Part shown: one piece after another, positions 5,766-14,166 of the stretch
Numbering within the stretch: the first letter of the stretch is position 1
Layout of the letters: the number at the start of each line of letters is the position of its first letter
Source of the DNA: SIG673 sp045658525
GTDB taxonomy: Bacteria > Bacillota > Clostridia > Oscillospirales > CAG-272
Length of the DNA: 21,352 nucleotides
NCBI GenBank assembly: GCA_045658525.1
Contig: JAZOVD010000073.1
Coordinates: 1 to 21,352 of the forward strand
Direction of reading: 5' to 3'
Notes under the pieces: generated by a model
Told to the model about the DNA's origin: nothing
Database searches by the model: none
The model's input: only the letters and a program-made list of their open reading frames with translations
Translations under genes and position numbers: made by a program

Positions 5766-8700
5766 TTATTTATTCTTTTTACTTCTGCATATATAATACA
5801 TTTTGCAGTACGCGCACGCATCTACCGACGGAATATCTATCGTATCAGCGGACGCGTACCCCGACTTTATCTCGCTTCCTATACGAACCATAGTATCGTT
5901 AATTTCCGCGCGTAGCTTTCCAAATTCTTCGAGCGTTTTAAGCTCTCCGCCTGATACCGCGCGGACCTCGTCCTTTTTGACCGAAACGGGAATAAACTCA
6001 CCTTTAAGGTCTTTTTCCATAGCGGTAAGTATCTCTGCGTCGGAAAGCAATATTCCGCTTCTGATAAGCTTCTTTTCAGCGTTATGCAGAGCATCGGTTT
6101 CGGAAATGGGACGGTAAGTAGATGTAAGCGGTAAACGCGAGGTATGGTAGAGGACTCCCGCGGGAACGATACTTTTACCTTCTTCAACGCCAAGCTTGCG
6201 CGCAAACGCTCCGTTTTGCGCAGAGCATATAGCGAACATATAAAGAAGCATCTGCATATCTATTCCGTCACGGATATTTTGAAGCGAATGCTGGCGGCTT
6301 CCGGTTTTATAATCGACCACACGTATATAAACGTCACCGTCTTTTTGGTAGGTGTCAACTCTGTCAACCGTACCGTAAACCGCAAGAGTACCGCCGTCGG
6401 GAAGCTCGGCTTTGAGTGCCGGTATCTCGGATGACGAACCGCCGATTTTAAGCTCAAAGAAACGAGGCTTAAAGAGACTTACCGAAAATTCCTTTATAAG
6501 ATTCTCCATAAGCAGTATAACGGTTCGTTTAAGACGTGAGATAAGCGCGTCGAAGCGTCCGCTTCTTACGAAATCACCTCCGAGCATTGCGGTAAGTATT
6601 TCTTCCGTTACCGTGTCGATTATCTCCGAAATTTCGGACTTTGTAAGCTCAGTTGGCGCTTTTTCACCCGAAAAGATAAGCGAAACGCACTTTTCAAGTA
6701 TTCTGTGTATATAAGTTCCCATATCGGCAGCACCGAATGAGGAACGCTTTTTTTCGTTTAGTTTGAGTATATATTTACAGTAATAGGAGAACGGGCATTT
6801 TGCGTAATCCTCAAATCTGTACTGTGTCATATTAAGGTTTTTGCCGAACATTTTTTCTATAAGCTCGGCAGAGACGCTCGCGTAAGGCTCGGAAATATAT
6901 CTACCCTTGGCCATCGGAGCATAACCCTTTTCGCTCATAATGGTCTCCACGACGTCGTTTATAACAGTTCCGTTATAGGCAAGAGCGGACTCTCGCGCCG
7001 TTCTTAAACTCTGTATTTTATATATAGGCTCTGCTTCATCGGGATAAGACAAGACACGATTACCGCGAAACAAAGCGTTAAGACGTTCAAACCCTACTGA
7101 CGGAAACGCTTTTCCGTCGGAAAGCGAGTAAGTCGCGCACAAGGTTTCAGATGCCGAGCAGGCAGCTCGTAGGAAAAAGAACATTTCCTCGTCGTTTTTA
7201 CTTACGGTATCGGGAGAAAGCTCTATACCCAATTTAAGAAGTACAGATTTTTCGGAATCGGTAAAAACGCTGTCGTCACTTACCGCGTGAGGGAAAACAC
7301 CGTTTTCGCAGGATATAAGGAATACGTGCCGCGTGCCGTTTACACGAAGCATGGACGCATCTCCCGCTATGACTCTGTCCATAGTTTCGGGTATCCTACC
7401 GAAATCTGTCTTTTTTGCCGCCAAAGCGAGCAGGGAAGAAAACACGGACGCGTTAACGGGAATATCAGCGCCTACCGATACAAGAGTATCAAGAACTCCT
7501 ACAAAGGTATTGTAAACGGTAATATCCTCGGGAGCTTGTGACTCGGCACAAAAGATTTCTATACCGTTTTCCTTCATAAATACGTATAACGCCTTACAAG
7601 CATCACCAAGAGATACACCGCCCGACAGGGAATCGCCAAGCTTTATCAAAGGCTCTGTTATACGGTGTCTCAGCTCGTTTACTTTGCTGAGAATAGCTCG
7701 GCTTTCTTCCGTTACTATGTCGTTAAAGCCCGTAGGATTCATACTCCAATCGTATTCGTCGGTCCACGCGCGCCCACTAAGATTCCAAGTAGCGGTATAG
7801 CTTTCGATAATATCGGTATCAGTATCGTCAAAGCCACATACTCCTGTTTTTATATACCTGAGAATATCCTCGGTCTTAAATCCGCCAGAAATTATATCGA
7901 GCGCAAGCTCTACGCATCTGTAAATAGCGGTAGAGGTTATCGCGGAACGCTTTGAAAAGAACAGCGGGATACTATATTTTTCAAAAACAACGTCCAAAGT
8001 ACCCTCTATCGCTTCAGGATCACGTCCTATGACCGCTATATCGCGGTATCTCGCGCCTTTACGGATAAGCTCGCATATCCTGCAAGCAATAAACTCCGCC
8101 TCGGAGAATGAGTCTTTACAGCAAGCAAGCGTTACCCTCTCGGAGCAGAAGCCCTCGGGAGAGCTATATGAAAGCTCCCAAAGCTTTTGCTCTATCAAAC
8201 GAAACTCGCTCGGAATATATTCGCTTTCCGACGAAAGGCGAACCAACGTGTTTATTTCTACCGAATGCTTTTTTGCTCTTTCGAGTATCTGCTTTTCCGT
8301 CTTTTCTACGGTAGAAAATCCTATCCTGCCGCGCTTTTCCGGTACGCACAAGGTAAGAGTAACGTCACACTGCTTCATCGCGTATTCAAGAACGTTAAGC
8401 TCAGCTGAGGTAAAGCCGTTGAATGAATCCACAAAAAGAAGCTTGTCCGACATCAGGTCTTTGGTCTTCATAAGCTCAGCAAGCCTTATAACGTCATCGC
8501 TTGGATCCGCGTATTCCTCTTTCATTATCGCGGAATACGCGGCATAAATGAGCGCTATATCCGAGAGCTTACCCTTTAAAGGCGAATCGGGAAGCTTTTC
8601 GGCAAGAGAGGAGAGCGAGGAAGGAGTTACGGAATAACGTTTAAGCTCGTTACATACCGAGAGCATAAGCTCGGAAAGCGAACGGTCACGGCTGTTACGG

Positions 8701-9023
8701 TAAACGGTAAGGACAGGCGCAAGCTCTTCGAGTATCCGCCACATTACCACCAATCGTCCGCCGTCGTTTATATATTTGTACTCTATACCGCCGTACTTAC
8801 GAAATGCGAGGTTAGCCAGTCTGCGGAATGATACGACCGTCAGCCTTTCGCAGTAAACGCCTTTGGCATCAGCGCGATCGGCTATTCGGCGCTCCGCCTC
8901 CATTACCTCCTGCTCAGGCACAAGGAGAGTGACCCTTTTGCCACTTGACAGGGCATCCAATATCAAGCTATCCGAGGTATAAGTCTTTCCGCTTCCGAAA
9001 GAACCGTAAATAAGTCTTAACAC
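5766..9023 (-). CDS. addB: ATP-dependent helicase/nuclease subunit B (AddB)
   Basis: AddB is the partner of AddA. It holds a nuclease domain, an iron-sulfur cluster and a helicase-like body that senses Chi. The N-terminal Walker A motif is GSFGSGKT. The nuclease has DYKTG (Asp906, Lys908). All four cluster cysteines are visible: Cys745 in AKCPF and Cys1072, Cys1075 and Cys1081 in the spaced set near the C-terminus (numbering from ATG 9029). The GTG at 9023 is the likelier start. It gives the family's usual opening (M)LRLIYG and sits seven bases after GGAG, whereas ATG 9029 is only about two bases from it. At 1,085 residues it is of normal length. It begins shortly after the GH92 stop and is followed by addA. 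Confidence 0.96.
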   Translation of the reverse strand: MLRLIYGSFGSGKTYTSDSLILDALSSGKRVTLLVPEQEVMEAERRIADRADAKGVYCERLTVVSFRRLANLAFRKYGGIEYKYINDGGRLVVMWRILEELAPVLTVYRNSRDRSLSELMLSVCNELKRYSVTPSSLSSLAEKLPDSPLKGKLSDIALIYAAYSAIMKEEYADPSDDVIRLAELMKTKDLMSDKLLFVDSFNGFTSAELNVLEYAMKQCDVTLTLCVPEKRGRIGFSTVEKTEKQILERAKKHSVEINTLVRLSSESEYIPSEFRLIEQKLWELSYSSPEGFCSERVTLACCKDSFSEAEFIACRICELIRKGARYRDIAVIGRDPEAIEGTLDVVFEKYSIPLFFSKRSAITSTAIYRCVELALDIISGGFKTEDILRYIKTGVCGFDDTDTDIIESYTATWNLSGRAWTDEYDWSMNPTGFNDIVTEESRAILSKVNELRHRITEPLIKLGDSLSGGVSLGDACKALYVFMKENGIEIFCAESQAPEDITVYNTFVGVLDTLVSVGADIPVNASVFSSLLALAAKKTDFGRIPETMDRVIAGDASMLRVNGTRHVFLISCENGVFPHAVSDDSVFTDSEKSVLLKLGIELSPDTVSKNDEEMFFFLRAACSASETLCATYSLSDGKAFPSVGFERLNALFRGNRVLSYPDEAEPIYKIQSLRTARESALAYNGTVINDVVETIMSEKGYAPMAKGRYISEPYASVSAELIEKMFGKNLNMTQYRFEDYAKCPFSYYCKYILKLNEKKRSSFGAADMGTYIHRILEKCVSLIFSGEKAPTELTKSEISEIIDTVTEEILTAMLGGDFVRSGRFDALISRLKRTVILLMENLIKEFSVSLFKPRFFELKIGGSSSEIPALKAELPDGGTLAVYGTVDRVDTYQKDGDVYIRVVDYKTGSRQHSLQNIRDGIDMQMLLYMFAICSAQNGAFARKLGVEEGKSIVPAGVLYHTSRLPLTSTYRPISETDALHNAEKKLIRSGILLSDAEILTAMEKDLKGEFIPVSVKKDEVRAVSGGELKTLEEFGKLRAEINDTMVRIGSEIKSGYASADTIDIPSVDACAYCKMYYICRSKKNK

Positions 9024-9048
9024 GATCATTCTCCTTTCTTTTTGATAA

Positions 9049-11232
9049 TTATTTTGTCATTGAATAGGGAAGCTGATCGTCAGAGTATATCTGACCGCTT
9101 GGAGACGCACTCATTTTAAAGAGTAACTCTCCGCCGTTTTTCAAGGCTGTATGCTCGATATATACCTTTTCCGATTTTTCGCCGTTAACGTAAATACCTT
9201 CCGCATATACGTTACCCTCTCCGAAATTCTCGGTAGATACCGTTAGAGTCTTTCCGTTATCAAGATGGATAATAGCGGAGGTAACCGACGGAGCGGCATA
9301 GACGTACTCGCCGCTACCGGGACATACAGGATAAAAGCCAAGGCTGGAAAACACGTACCAAGCCGCAGTAGAGCCTGTGTCCTCATCACCGGGGAATCCG
9401 CTCGGAGTAGCACTGAAAAGCTCACGAACCGCTTTATTTACCCAGTAAGCAGTGGAATCTCTGTCTCCCATACAGGAAAAGAGATAGGGAATATGAAATG
9501 ACGGCTGATTAGAGAGCGCGCACTGTCCGAAGTCCTTTGCCGCCGCCATTTCGGTCATTTCGTGTATCTCGGAATTATAGCCATAGAGACGGAAGTTAGG
9601 GGGTGTTGAAAAGACCTTGTGGACCTTATCAAGAAACGCCAGCTTGCCTCCGAGAAGCTCAGCGTAGCCCATAAGATCGTGATAGACCGCGAACGTGTTC
9701 TGCCAAGCGCTACCCTCGGTATAATCTCCGCCCCAATCTATATCGGTAAAGTCGGAACGCATTTCTCCATTTTTGTTCTTAGCTCTGAAAAATCCCGTTG
9801 AAGGATCGAACAGATTTTTATAATTTTTCGCGCTTTTTTCAAGCTTTTCGGCAACCTCGTCTCGCCGAGCAGCTCTCGCTACGTTAGCTATACAGTAATT
9901 TCCGTACGCGTAATCAAGCGTTTTATTTACGCTCTCGTGATAATCGTTTGAAACGTAGCCGAGCGTATTAAAATCGCTTATACCGTCTCTGCCCATAGCG
10001 GGATCGGGCGCTACGTTATACGCATGCTTTTCAAGTGATTCAAGCATATCCAAAAGAAGCGTTTCAGAGGTAACTACACCCTTTACCGCCGCGTCAGCGA
10101 ACACGGCATCTATCGCCGTTCCCGGCATACAGTTTATAGCGTGAGGGGAGACGCATCTCGGAAGCCAGCCGCTTTCCTTATAGAAGTTCACAAAGCCCTC
10201 GCACATATCGCGGTAACGGTCTCCAAGAATGATGGAATAGAGTGGAAACAGCGTTTTATAGGTATCCCAAAAGCAGTTGTCGGTATAGAACGGGCCGTCG
10301 CATACCTTTCCGTTAAGCGGACTGAAATGACGGGTCACACCGTCGGGGCAAAGCTCATGAAAAGCTCTCGGAAAGAGAAAACAGCGGTAAAAACAGCTGT
10401 AAAACGTCTTTTTTGTCTCCTCAGGTGCAGTTATCTCTATCTTTGAAAGATAATTCTCCCAAGTGTCCTCGCATTTTTTCATAACGGTCTCAAAACTATC
10501 GTTACCGATCTCGCTTTCAAGATTGAACAACGCCTGCTCGTGACTTATAAATGACGTAGCAAACCTTACGTTAAGAACGGAGGGATGTCCGTCAAACGCG
10601 ATAGCGGCACTCTTTTCGGTAATAAATGACTTGTCCGATATAACGTCGCAGTCAAAGGAATAAACGAAATATATCTTAAAATCCCCGGGAATATTCTCAC
10701 GACTTGCACCGACTGAGGATTTGGAGCTTCCGTAAAGTAAATTTTTTTCAGTATCCAGATGTATTTCGGCTTTACCATTTCCGAAACCGAGAGTAAAATA
10801 ATTGTATGCGCTATCAAAGCCCCATATAGCCCTGAAAACACCTCCGTGAGAGGTCGGCGCGAGCATAATATCGGTATTATAAAGATTAAGGTGAAGCTTG
10901 GCGTAAGAGGGTGTAAGCTCAGCTCTGTCACGGTCATAGCTGCTTTGCTGAGCGCTGTTTTCATTTACCCTTAATACACGTCCGTCGTCACATATAGCGT
11001 TCATGGTCATATAGTTATAATCACCGAGCCACGGACTCATCGTATGAGTTAAACGTATTCCGTTCGTGCGAATATCGTTTGAATTAAAGAAAAGCGTGGC
11101 GTTTGCTCTGGTTTCAGGCGAAAAATGGTTCGCTCCGAACGGGAATGCCGTAATAGGAAGTGTATTTCCGTTAGAAAATTCGGGCACTGAGTCAGTACCC
11201 ATTCTTACGTTAACGTAGGGAATATATTTCAT
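9049..11232 (-). CDS. GH92 family alpha-mannosidase-like protein with Gln at the acid position
   Basis: This 727-residue protein matches glycoside hydrolase family 92, calcium-dependent inverting exo-alpha-mannosidases. The N-terminal beta-sandwich is followed by the (alpha/alpha)6 catalytic domain, with FWDTYKTLFP (321-330), EGSAWQNT (506-513), SNQPSFHIPYLF (574-585) and GDEDTGSTAAWYVFSSLGFYP (from 615). The Asp pair of the base motif (616, 618) is kept. The usual GNEP motif, whose Glu is the catalytic acid, reads SNQP, so residue 576 is Gln. There is no signal peptide, so it should be cytoplasmic, acting on imported glycans. The start overlaps the stop of the upstream gene as ATGA, with AAGAAGG before it. 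Family assignment is secure; activity is not. Confidence 0.93.
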   Translation of the reverse strand: MKYIPYVNVRMGTDSVPEFSNGNTLPITAFPFGANHFSPETRANATLFFNSNDIRTNGIRLTHTMSPWLGDYNYMTMNAICDDGRVLRVNENSAQQSSYDRDRAELTPSYAKLHLNLYNTDIMLAPTSHGGVFRAIWGFDSAYNYFTLGFGNGKAEIHLDTEKNLLYGSSKSSVGASRENIPGDFKIYFVYSFDCDVISDKSFITEKSAAIAFDGHPSVLNVRFATSFISHEQALFNLESEIGNDSFETVMKKCEDTWENYLSKIEITAPEETKKTFYSCFYRCFLFPRAFHELCPDGVTRHFSPLNGKVCDGPFYTDNCFWDTYKTLFPLYSIILGDRYRDMCEGFVNFYKESGWLPRCVSPHAINCMPGTAIDAVFADAAVKGVVTSETLLLDMLESLEKHAYNVAPDPAMGRDGISDFNTLGYVSNDYHESVNKTLDYAYGNYCIANVARAARRDEVAEKLEKSAKNYKNLFDPSTGFFRAKNKNGEMRSDFTDIDWGGDYTEGSAWQNTFAVYHDLMGYAELLGGKLAFLDKVHKVFSTPPNFRLYGYNSEIHEMTEMAAAKDFGQCALSNQPSFHIPYLFSCMGDRDSTAYWVNKAVRELFSATPSGFPGDEDTGSTAAWYVFSSLGFYPVCPGSGEYVYAAPSVTSAIIHLDNGKTLTVSTENFGEGNVYAEGIYVNGEKSEKVYIEHTALKNGGELLFKMSASPSGQIYSDDQLPYSMTK

Positions 11233-12338
11233 AAAAAAACCTTCTTTATTGCTTCAAGATAACCGTAGCCGTAGAGATCGTCAGGTTCAAGATAACTCGT
11301 TTCGGTCCACTCATTCCAGGAATTTATAGTAATAAGAGGCGCTCTGTCCGGATGAGAATCTATATACTCCTTAGCCGCTCTCAGAGCCTTTTCAAAATTC
11401 TCGGGAGTATTGTTCTTAACTATACCGGGACGGAACTTTTTAAATCTCGGATTGTTATCCCAACCGCAGGAGACGTGAGGGAAGTAGGGAACTGAATACT
11501 CGCGATCGAGCTTATCCCACTCCTTTTTTACGTCCTCCATTATTTCGTTATAATCTCGGTCGATATTTGTGAAATGAACAAACTGATAGTGAGTAAAGCT
11601 ATCGGCTCCGACATCCTTCATAACCTCGTTCGCGGATGCAACAGAGGCTCCGTCAACACCGCTTAAATTCATAACGTTATCGCCTCTGCCGGTAAATTGC
11701 AGATGAAGATCGGGAAATCCCGCTGCTTCTACCTCACCTCTGAACCAATCAAGAGCCTCTTTGGTCTCCTTAATGCCTCCAAGCCCCTCTATAAGTGTGG
11801 CAAGCTCGTAGATCATAAATACGGGACAGCCGTCTATTTTATAGTAATTTTCTATTCCAAAATATTTTTCTATTATCCGCTTACACATTATTTCAAAGCC
11901 GGAACGGTCTATGCCGCCCTGCCAGATGACCGTGTTACCGACCTCGGTATCCGAAAGCTCCTTGTTCCAAAGGTGGTTTGCGTCGTGGTTTGCCCACATA
12001 AGATAGAATTTCATATCCTTAGAGTTTTTCGCTCCAAGAAAACCGTTATTCAGACAGCATTCAAGGAACGGACGGCGGTCAAACCAATACCAGTCGTATA
12101 TAAAAACGTTGACTCCGTGACGGGTCGCCTCATTTATCTCCATTTCCATTACCGCGGGATCGGCTTCGTTCACATACCCCCACAAGGGTCTGCGAGGCCA
12201 GTCATGACCTTCAAATTTAGCAGTCGCGCTCTTTACCGTCTGCCATTCTCCGTACCCCTCGCTCCAAAACATCTTGCTTCTCGGCTCATCACCCGTGTAT
12301 GACGGCCAAACGTAAGCGGCAATATCATATTTTGACAT
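11229..12338 (-). CDS. WbsX/GH99-like carbohydrate-active protein
   Basis: A 369-residue soluble protein resembling the WbsX family, which is related to GH99/GH71 endo-acting alpha-mannosidase-type enzymes and often labelled glycosyltransferase. Visible hallmarks are AAYVWPSYTGDEP near the N-terminus, a central FIYDWYWFDRRPFLE and the C-terminal INSWNEWTETSYLEPD, typical of the family. There is no signal peptide. The ATG at 12338 follows GAGGA at good spacing; an in-frame ATG at 12359 has no site before it. The stop overlaps the GH92 start by four bases, so the two are probably translationally coupled and act on the same alpha-mannose-containing glycan. Whether it hydrolyses or transfers sugar cannot be told from sequence. 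Confidence 0.85.
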   Translation of the reverse strand: MSKYDIAAYVWPSYTGDEPRSKMFWSEGYGEWQTVKSATAKFEGHDWPRRPLWGYVNEADPAVMEMEINEATRHGVNVFIYDWYWFDRRPFLECCLNNGFLGAKNSKDMKFYLMWANHDANHLWNKELSDTEVGNTVIWQGGIDRSGFEIMCKRIIEKYFGIENYYKIDGCPVFMIYELATLIEGLGGIKETKEALDWFRGEVEAAGFPDLHLQFTGRGDNVMNLSGVDGASVASANEVMKDVGADSFTHYQFVHFTNIDRDYNEIMEDVKKEWDKLDREYSVPYFPHVSCGWDNNPRFKKFRPGIVKNNTPENFEKALRAAKEYIDSHPDRAPLITINSWNEWTETSYLEPDDLYGYGYLEAIKKVFL

Positions 12339-12363
12339 AGTGTTTTCCTCGCATTTCATATTT

Positions 12364-14166
12364 TTAAGCTTCCGACGCGTTTCCCGCGGCAGAAAGCCTT
12401 GCGTAAAATCCGTTCTTTGCTATAAGCTCGTCGTGAGTTCCCGTTTCGATAACGTTTCCGTCCTTCATAACGAGTATGGTATCCGCCTCTCTTATGGTGG
12501 AAAGTCTGTGAGCTACTATAAACGACGTTCTTCCGTTCATAAGCTCAGCAAAAGCGGACTGTATTTTCTGTTCTGTACGGGTATCGATAGATGAGGTAGC
12601 CTCGTCAAGTATGAGCATTGGCGGTAGGCAAAGCATAACTCTCGTGATACAAAGAAGCTGCTTCTGACCCTGAGAGAGACTTCCGCCGTCCTCTCCTATA
12701 AGTGTATTGTAACCGTTTGGCAGTCGCTTTATAAAGCTATGCGCGTGAGAGGCGCGCGCCGCGGCTTCCAGTTCCTCATCGGTAGCGTCAGGCTTACCGA
12801 TAAGCAGGTTCTCCTTTATCGTTCCGCGTTTCAGCCAAGTTTCTTGAAGAACCATTCCATAAGCGGAACGCATACTTTTTCTCGTTATATTTTTTATATT
12901 TTCGCTTTGAGAGACTCCGTCGGAGTCGGTAAATCCCATTTTTATCTCACCGCTGTTCACGTCGTAGAAACGCATGATAAGATTTATAAGCGTTGTCTTA
13001 CCGCAGCCGGTAGGTCCTACTATCGCTATCTTCTTACCGCTATTTACTTCAAGACTGAGGTTCTGTATAAGCGGCTTTTCGGGAACGTAGGAAAAGCTGA
13101 CGTTATCAAGATATACGTTTCCGTTCGGCTCTGACATAACAAAAGCCTCGGGAGCGTCGGGCGTCTGCGGTTCTTCCTCGATAAGGACGAATATGCGGTC
13201 AGCGCAGGCAAGAGAGTTCTGGAACTCCGTTATAACTCCCGATATTTCGTTAAATGGCTTCGTATATTGATTAACGTAACTAAGCAGGGTAGCGAGATTA
13301 CCGATAGTAACGCCCGCAAAGAACGCTCCGCTGTCTCCCGCTATAACGGAAAACGCTCCGATAAGCGTAACCACCGCGTAAACTATATTATTGACAAAAC
13401 GTGTGCTTGGATTTACAAGCGCGGAGTAGAATATCGCTTTAAGAGAACAATCCGCAAGACGTGAGTTTATCTCGTCAAACTGCTCCTGCTTTGAATTCTG
13501 GTTTCCAAAAGCAGAGATAACCTTCTGTCCTGTAATGGATTCATCTATAAAGGCGGTCTGCTCGGCGTTGGTTTTAGCTCTTAAAGTAAACATATCGTGA
13601 GTTCTTTTAGCTATAAACGCCGCTATGAACATCGAAAGAGGAGTAAGCACGACGACCGTGATAGCAATAGACGGACTTATCGTTACCATAAACACAAGAG
13701 CGCCAAGTATAGTCAGAATACCTGTAAAAAGCTGTGAAAATCCCATAAGAAGTCCGTCAGCGAACTGATCAACGTCTGATATTACACGGCTTACGGTCTC
13801 GCCCGTCGGGTGCGTATCTATATATCCGAGAGGCAGTATCTCTATCTTGGCAAATGCGTCACGGCGTATATCGCGCACAACGTTGAACGTTATCTTATTG
13901 TTTATAACGTTCATTATCCATTGTGCAAGTCCGGCTACTACAACACATACAGCGGCACGCGTAAGCAGTTTTATGACCTCGGAGACATTTACCGTGCCAT
14001 GTCCGATCATAAGGTCTATCGTATCACCAATCAGTAAGGGGATATAAAGCGAGAGCGCTACGCTTACCGCGCCCAAAAGAAGCGATAAAGCGAGCAGGAT
14101 CCTGTATCCTTTTATATACTTGAATATCTTTTTCAAAGTACCCTTTGAAGCCTTATTCTTATTCAT
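12364..14166 (-). CDS. ABC exporter half-transporter, catalytically complete subunit
   Basis: A 600-residue ABC exporter half: six membrane segments in residues 1-310, then a nucleotide-binding domain. Walker A is GPTGCGKT (384-391), the signature is the variant LSQGQ (497-501), Walker B is LILDE with the catalytic Glu522, and the switch histidine is His553 in VAHRLST. It overlaps the upstream ABC gene by eight bases, with AAGGAGC before its start. The combination of complete Walker B and switch with an LSQGQ signature is that of the TM288-like subunit of heterodimeric exporters such as TM287/288 and BmrCD-type pumps. The likely role is export of drugs, lipids or peptides; the substrate cannot be read. 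It lies 25 bases before the WbsX-like gene. Confidence 0.93.
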   Translation of the reverse strand: MNKNKASKGTLKKIFKYIKGYRILLALSLLLGAVSVALSLYIPLLIGDTIDLMIGHGTVNVSEVIKLLTRAAVCVVVAGLAQWIMNVINNKITFNVVRDIRRDAFAKIEILPLGYIDTHPTGETVSRVISDVDQFADGLLMGFSQLFTGILTILGALVFMVTISPSIAITVVVLTPLSMFIAAFIAKRTHDMFTLRAKTNAEQTAFIDESITGQKVISAFGNQNSKQEQFDEINSRLADCSLKAIFYSALVNPSTRFVNNIVYAVVTLIGAFSVIAGDSGAFFAGVTIGNLATLLSYVNQYTKPFNEISGVITEFQNSLACADRIFVLIEEEPQTPDAPEAFVMSEPNGNVYLDNVSFSYVPEKPLIQNLSLEVNSGKKIAIVGPTGCGKTTLINLIMRFYDVNSGEIKMGFTDSDGVSQSENIKNITRKSMRSAYGMVLQETWLKRGTIKENLLIGKPDATDEELEAAARASHAHSFIKRLPNGYNTLIGEDGGSLSQGQKQLLCITRVMLCLPPMLILDEATSSIDTRTEQKIQSAFAELMNGRTSFIVAHRLSTIREADTILVMKDGNVIETGTHDELIAKNGFYARLSAAGNASEA

